Shown: positions 13,780 to 15,226 of the stretch, one piece after another
Position numbering within the stretch: position 1 is the first letter of the stretch
Layout of the letters: the number at the start of each line of letters is the position of its first letter
Source: Thermoflexales bacterium
GTDB taxonomy: Bacteria; Chloroflexota; Anaerolineae; J036; Brachytrichaceae
Assembly (NCBI GenBank): GCA_017998555.1
Contig: JAGOCU010000019.1
Span: 1-15,226, forward strand
Direction: 5' to 3'
DNA length: 15,226 nucleotides
Made by a program: the position numbers and the translations under genes
Notes under the pieces: generated by a model
Database searches by the model: none
What the model saw: the letters and a program-made list of their open reading frames with translations, nothing else
Told to the model about the DNA's origin: nothing

Positions 13780-15051
13780 ATGCTGATAGAAAACTTTCGC
13801 GTGGCCTTGCGCGCGATTACGTCCAACAAACTGCGCAGCGCGCTGACGACCCTGGGCATCATCATTGGGGTGATGGCGGTCATATCGCTGGTTGCGTTGG
13901 GCAACGGCGTGCAGCAACTCATCAATCGCCAGTTCGAAGCGCAGGGCTCCAATTTGGTGTTTGTGCTGCCGGTGGCCATTGACTCGAAGGGGGGCGCGGC
14001 CCGGTCAGGCGCATTCAATTCGGGCGGGCGGCCCAGCTTCGTCGGAACGCTGACGGAAAACGACGTTGCCGCCCTGCGCGATCGCAATCGCGTTCCGGAT
14101 GCCCTGGTCGTGGTTCCCACCATTCGTGTGAACGCAAAGGCCTACGTCGGAACGCTCAAGACCCAGACAAGCGTGCGCGGCACGTCCTATGACTATCCGC
14201 AGTTGCAGAGCCAGACCCTGATCTACGGCGCCTGGTGGGAGGAGACCAGCAACCAGTCAGCCGCGCGGGTGGCGGTGTTGGGCAATGTGGCCTATCGCAA
14301 GCTGTTTCCCGGCGGCGGCGATCCGGTTGGAAGCGACATCCGCCTGGAGACCACCCAGTTCAAGGTGATCGGTGTGGTCGCCCAGCGCTCTTCGGGCACC
14401 GAAGGGAGCGATGATGACGTCATCAGCGTGCCGTTTGAGACGGCCCGGGATCGTCTCCAGCCTCTGCGGAATGCCAAGGGCGAGCGCATGGCTGACTTCG
14501 TCTTGATCGCGGCATCCACGCCTGAACGCTCGCCGGCCGTCATTCAGCAGGCGACCGAGGTCCTGCGCCAGCGTCACAACATCGCCTTTAACGGCGAAGA
14601 TGACTTTTCAGTGGCGTCTTCGCAGGACATTCAGAACACGTTTGCGTCTGTGACGAATGTCATCACGATTTTCCTGGCGACAGTGGCCGGGATTTCGCTG
14701 TTTGTGGGCGGGATCGGGATCATGAACATCATGCTGGTCAGCGTCACCGAGCGCACGCGCGAAATCGGTCTGCGCAAGGCCATCGGCGCGAAGCGGCTGG
14801 TCATTCTTGCTCAATTCCTGATTGAGGCCGCCTTGATTGGCCTGTTCGGCGGTTTGCTCGGGGTGGGGATGGGGTGGGGGCTGGCCCAGCTCATCTCGCT
14901 GGCCTCGAATGGGGCGTTTGGCGCGCTGGTGTCGATTGACTCCGTTGTCATCGCCGTGTCATTCTCGGCCCTGGTGGGGATCGTCTTTGGCGTGTATCCC
15001 GCCTGGCGCGCTTCAAAACTGAATCCGATCGAAGCCCTCCGCTACGAGTAA
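13780..15051 (+). CDS. FtsX/MacB-type ABC transporter permease (second copy)
   Basis: This 423-residue protein has the same architecture as the permease at 12403-13644. An N-terminal helix lies at about 20-42 (LRSALTTLGIIIGVMAVISL), followed by an extracytoplasmic domain (about 45-285) and three C-terminal helices. It has an identical coupling motif and ends in SKLNPIEALRYE. The extracytoplasmic domain differs clearly from that of the first copy and has an insert around residues 65-90 rich in Gly, Ser and Ala. The two are therefore old paralogues, not a recent duplication. GGGA lies about 9 bases before the ATG. With the ATPase and adaptor it forms the likely exporter; two non-identical permeases suggest a heterodimer. 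Expression may be lower than that of the first copy because a hairpin precedes the gene. Confidence 0.94.
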   Translation: MLIENFRVALRAITSNKLRSALTTLGIIIGVMAVISLVALGNGVQQLINRQFEAQGSNLVFVLPVAIDSKGGAARSGAFNSGGRPSFVGTLTENDVAALRDRNRVPDALVVVPTIRVNAKAYVGTLKTQTSVRGTSYDYPQLQSQTLIYGAWWEETSNQSAARVAVLGNVAYRKLFPGGGDPVGSDIRLETTQFKVIGVVAQRSSGTEGSDDDVISVPFETARDRLQPLRNAKGERMADFVLIAASTPERSPAVIQQATEVLRQRHNIAFNGEDDFSVASSQDIQNTFASVTNVITIFLATVAGISLFVGGIGIMNIMLVSVTERTREIGLRKAIGAKRLVILAQFLIEAALIGLFGGLLGVGMGWGLAQLISLASNGAFGALVSIDSVVIAVSFSALVGIVFGVYPAWRASKLNPIEALRYE

Positions 15052-15055
15052 GGGC

Positions 15056-15102
15056 GCGGAAAACGGATGGCCCCGGCAAAGCCGGGGCCATCCGTTTTTC
15101 GC
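15056..15102. terminator. Terminator at the end of the efflux operon
   Basis: A 22-bp stem (15056-15077 with 15081-15102, with one G-T wobble) surrounds an AAA loop. Its core is CCCCGGC-AAA-GCCGGGG. A run of five T (15095-15099) lies in the right arm, and CGCAATTTGG follows. It begins 5 bases after the second permease stop and faces a converging gene ending at 15118, so it can serve both directions. Confidence 0.8.
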
Positions 15103-15117
15103 AATTTGGCGCGCGGT

Positions 15118-15226
15118 CTATTCGATGCGGGGCAGCGTGATTTCCGTCTGCGACTGATACTTGCCCTTCTTGTCCTTGTAGCTCCGGTCGCACGGGCCGT
15201 CGCCGGCGAAGAACAGCAGTTGGGCG
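15118..15226 (-). CDS. C-terminal end of an unidentified protein (cut by window edge)
   Basis: On the minus strand an open frame enters from the right edge and ends at a TAG at 15118-15120. It gives 35 residues that include QLLFFAGDGPCDRSYKDKKG and end in TEITLPRIE. Codons favour G or C in third position, like real genes here, and a terminator lies just beyond the stop. The piece is too short to name a family. The SYKDKKGKYQ stretch recalls short beta-rich proteins, but this is only an impression. Confidence 0.5.
   Translation of the reverse strand, partial: AQLLFFAGDGPCDRSYKDKKGKYQSQTEITLPRIE

Noticed and set aside
12793..13917. Long minus-strand open frame opposite the first permease
   Set aside because: It is antisense to a complete FtsX/MacB-type permease and spans the intergenic hairpin; its composition is not protein-like.
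13305..14795. Identical coupling motif in the two permeases as a sign of recent duplication or misassembly
   Set aside because: The motif is conserved across the whole family, and the extracytoplasmic domains of the two copies differ strongly.

Overview
The window is a GC-rich, gene-dense bacterial chromosome segment with twelve complete protein genes and one gene cut by the right edge. I found no tRNA, rRNA, CRISPR array or insertion sequence. Several traits fit a Chloroflexota-type bacterium, possibly of the Anaerolineae: membrane-anchored coiled-coil proteins ending in a helix-hairpin-helix (H3TH-like) domain, a lipoprotein HlyD-type adaptor with repeated Gly-Pro-containing coiled-coil segments, and strong hairpins between genes. 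This placement is an inference from gene style and was not tested by a search.

Left third (1-7033). A membrane-anchored coiled-coil protein (167-2275, +) is followed by a three-gene cassette with its own promoter (2353-4744, +). The cassette encodes an excisionase/MerR-like helix-turn-helix protein, a VapC-like PIN-domain protein and a P-loop ATPase, joined by two 4-base stop/start overlaps. A strong bidirectional terminator (4789-4844) separates it from a converging pair on the minus strand. That pair encodes a second, shorter coiled-coil protein of the same architecture as the first (4866-6083) and a conserved membrane protein of unknown function (6080-7033), also joined by a 4-base overlap. 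The cassette is therefore flanked by two look-alike anchored coiled-coil proteins. It is the best candidate here for an undescribed system: a DNA-binding regulator or antitoxin, a PIN nuclease and an ATPase, possibly with membrane-attached partners.

Middle (7034-9665). A ComF-family phosphoribosyltransferase (+) converges, across a perfect 19-bp hairpin, on a soluble acyl-ACP desaturase (-) with all six di-iron ligands present. Upstream of the desaturase on the same strand is an unrecognised, probably membrane-associated protein.

Right third (9666-15051). A MarR-type regulator heads an efflux operon: a lipoprotein MacA/YknX-like adaptor, a MacB/LolD-type ATPase and two paralogous FtsX/MacB-type permeases. 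The genes fit a MarR-controlled exporter of drugs, lipids or peptides. A hairpin of 14 plus 7 bp sits between the two permease genes. Another strong terminator (15056-15102) ends the operon against a converging partial gene of unknown function.

Three of the four strong hairpins share a core of the form CCCCGGC/GGCCTGGC, loop GAA or AAA, then its complement. Their outer arms are perfectly self-complementary but differ at each site.
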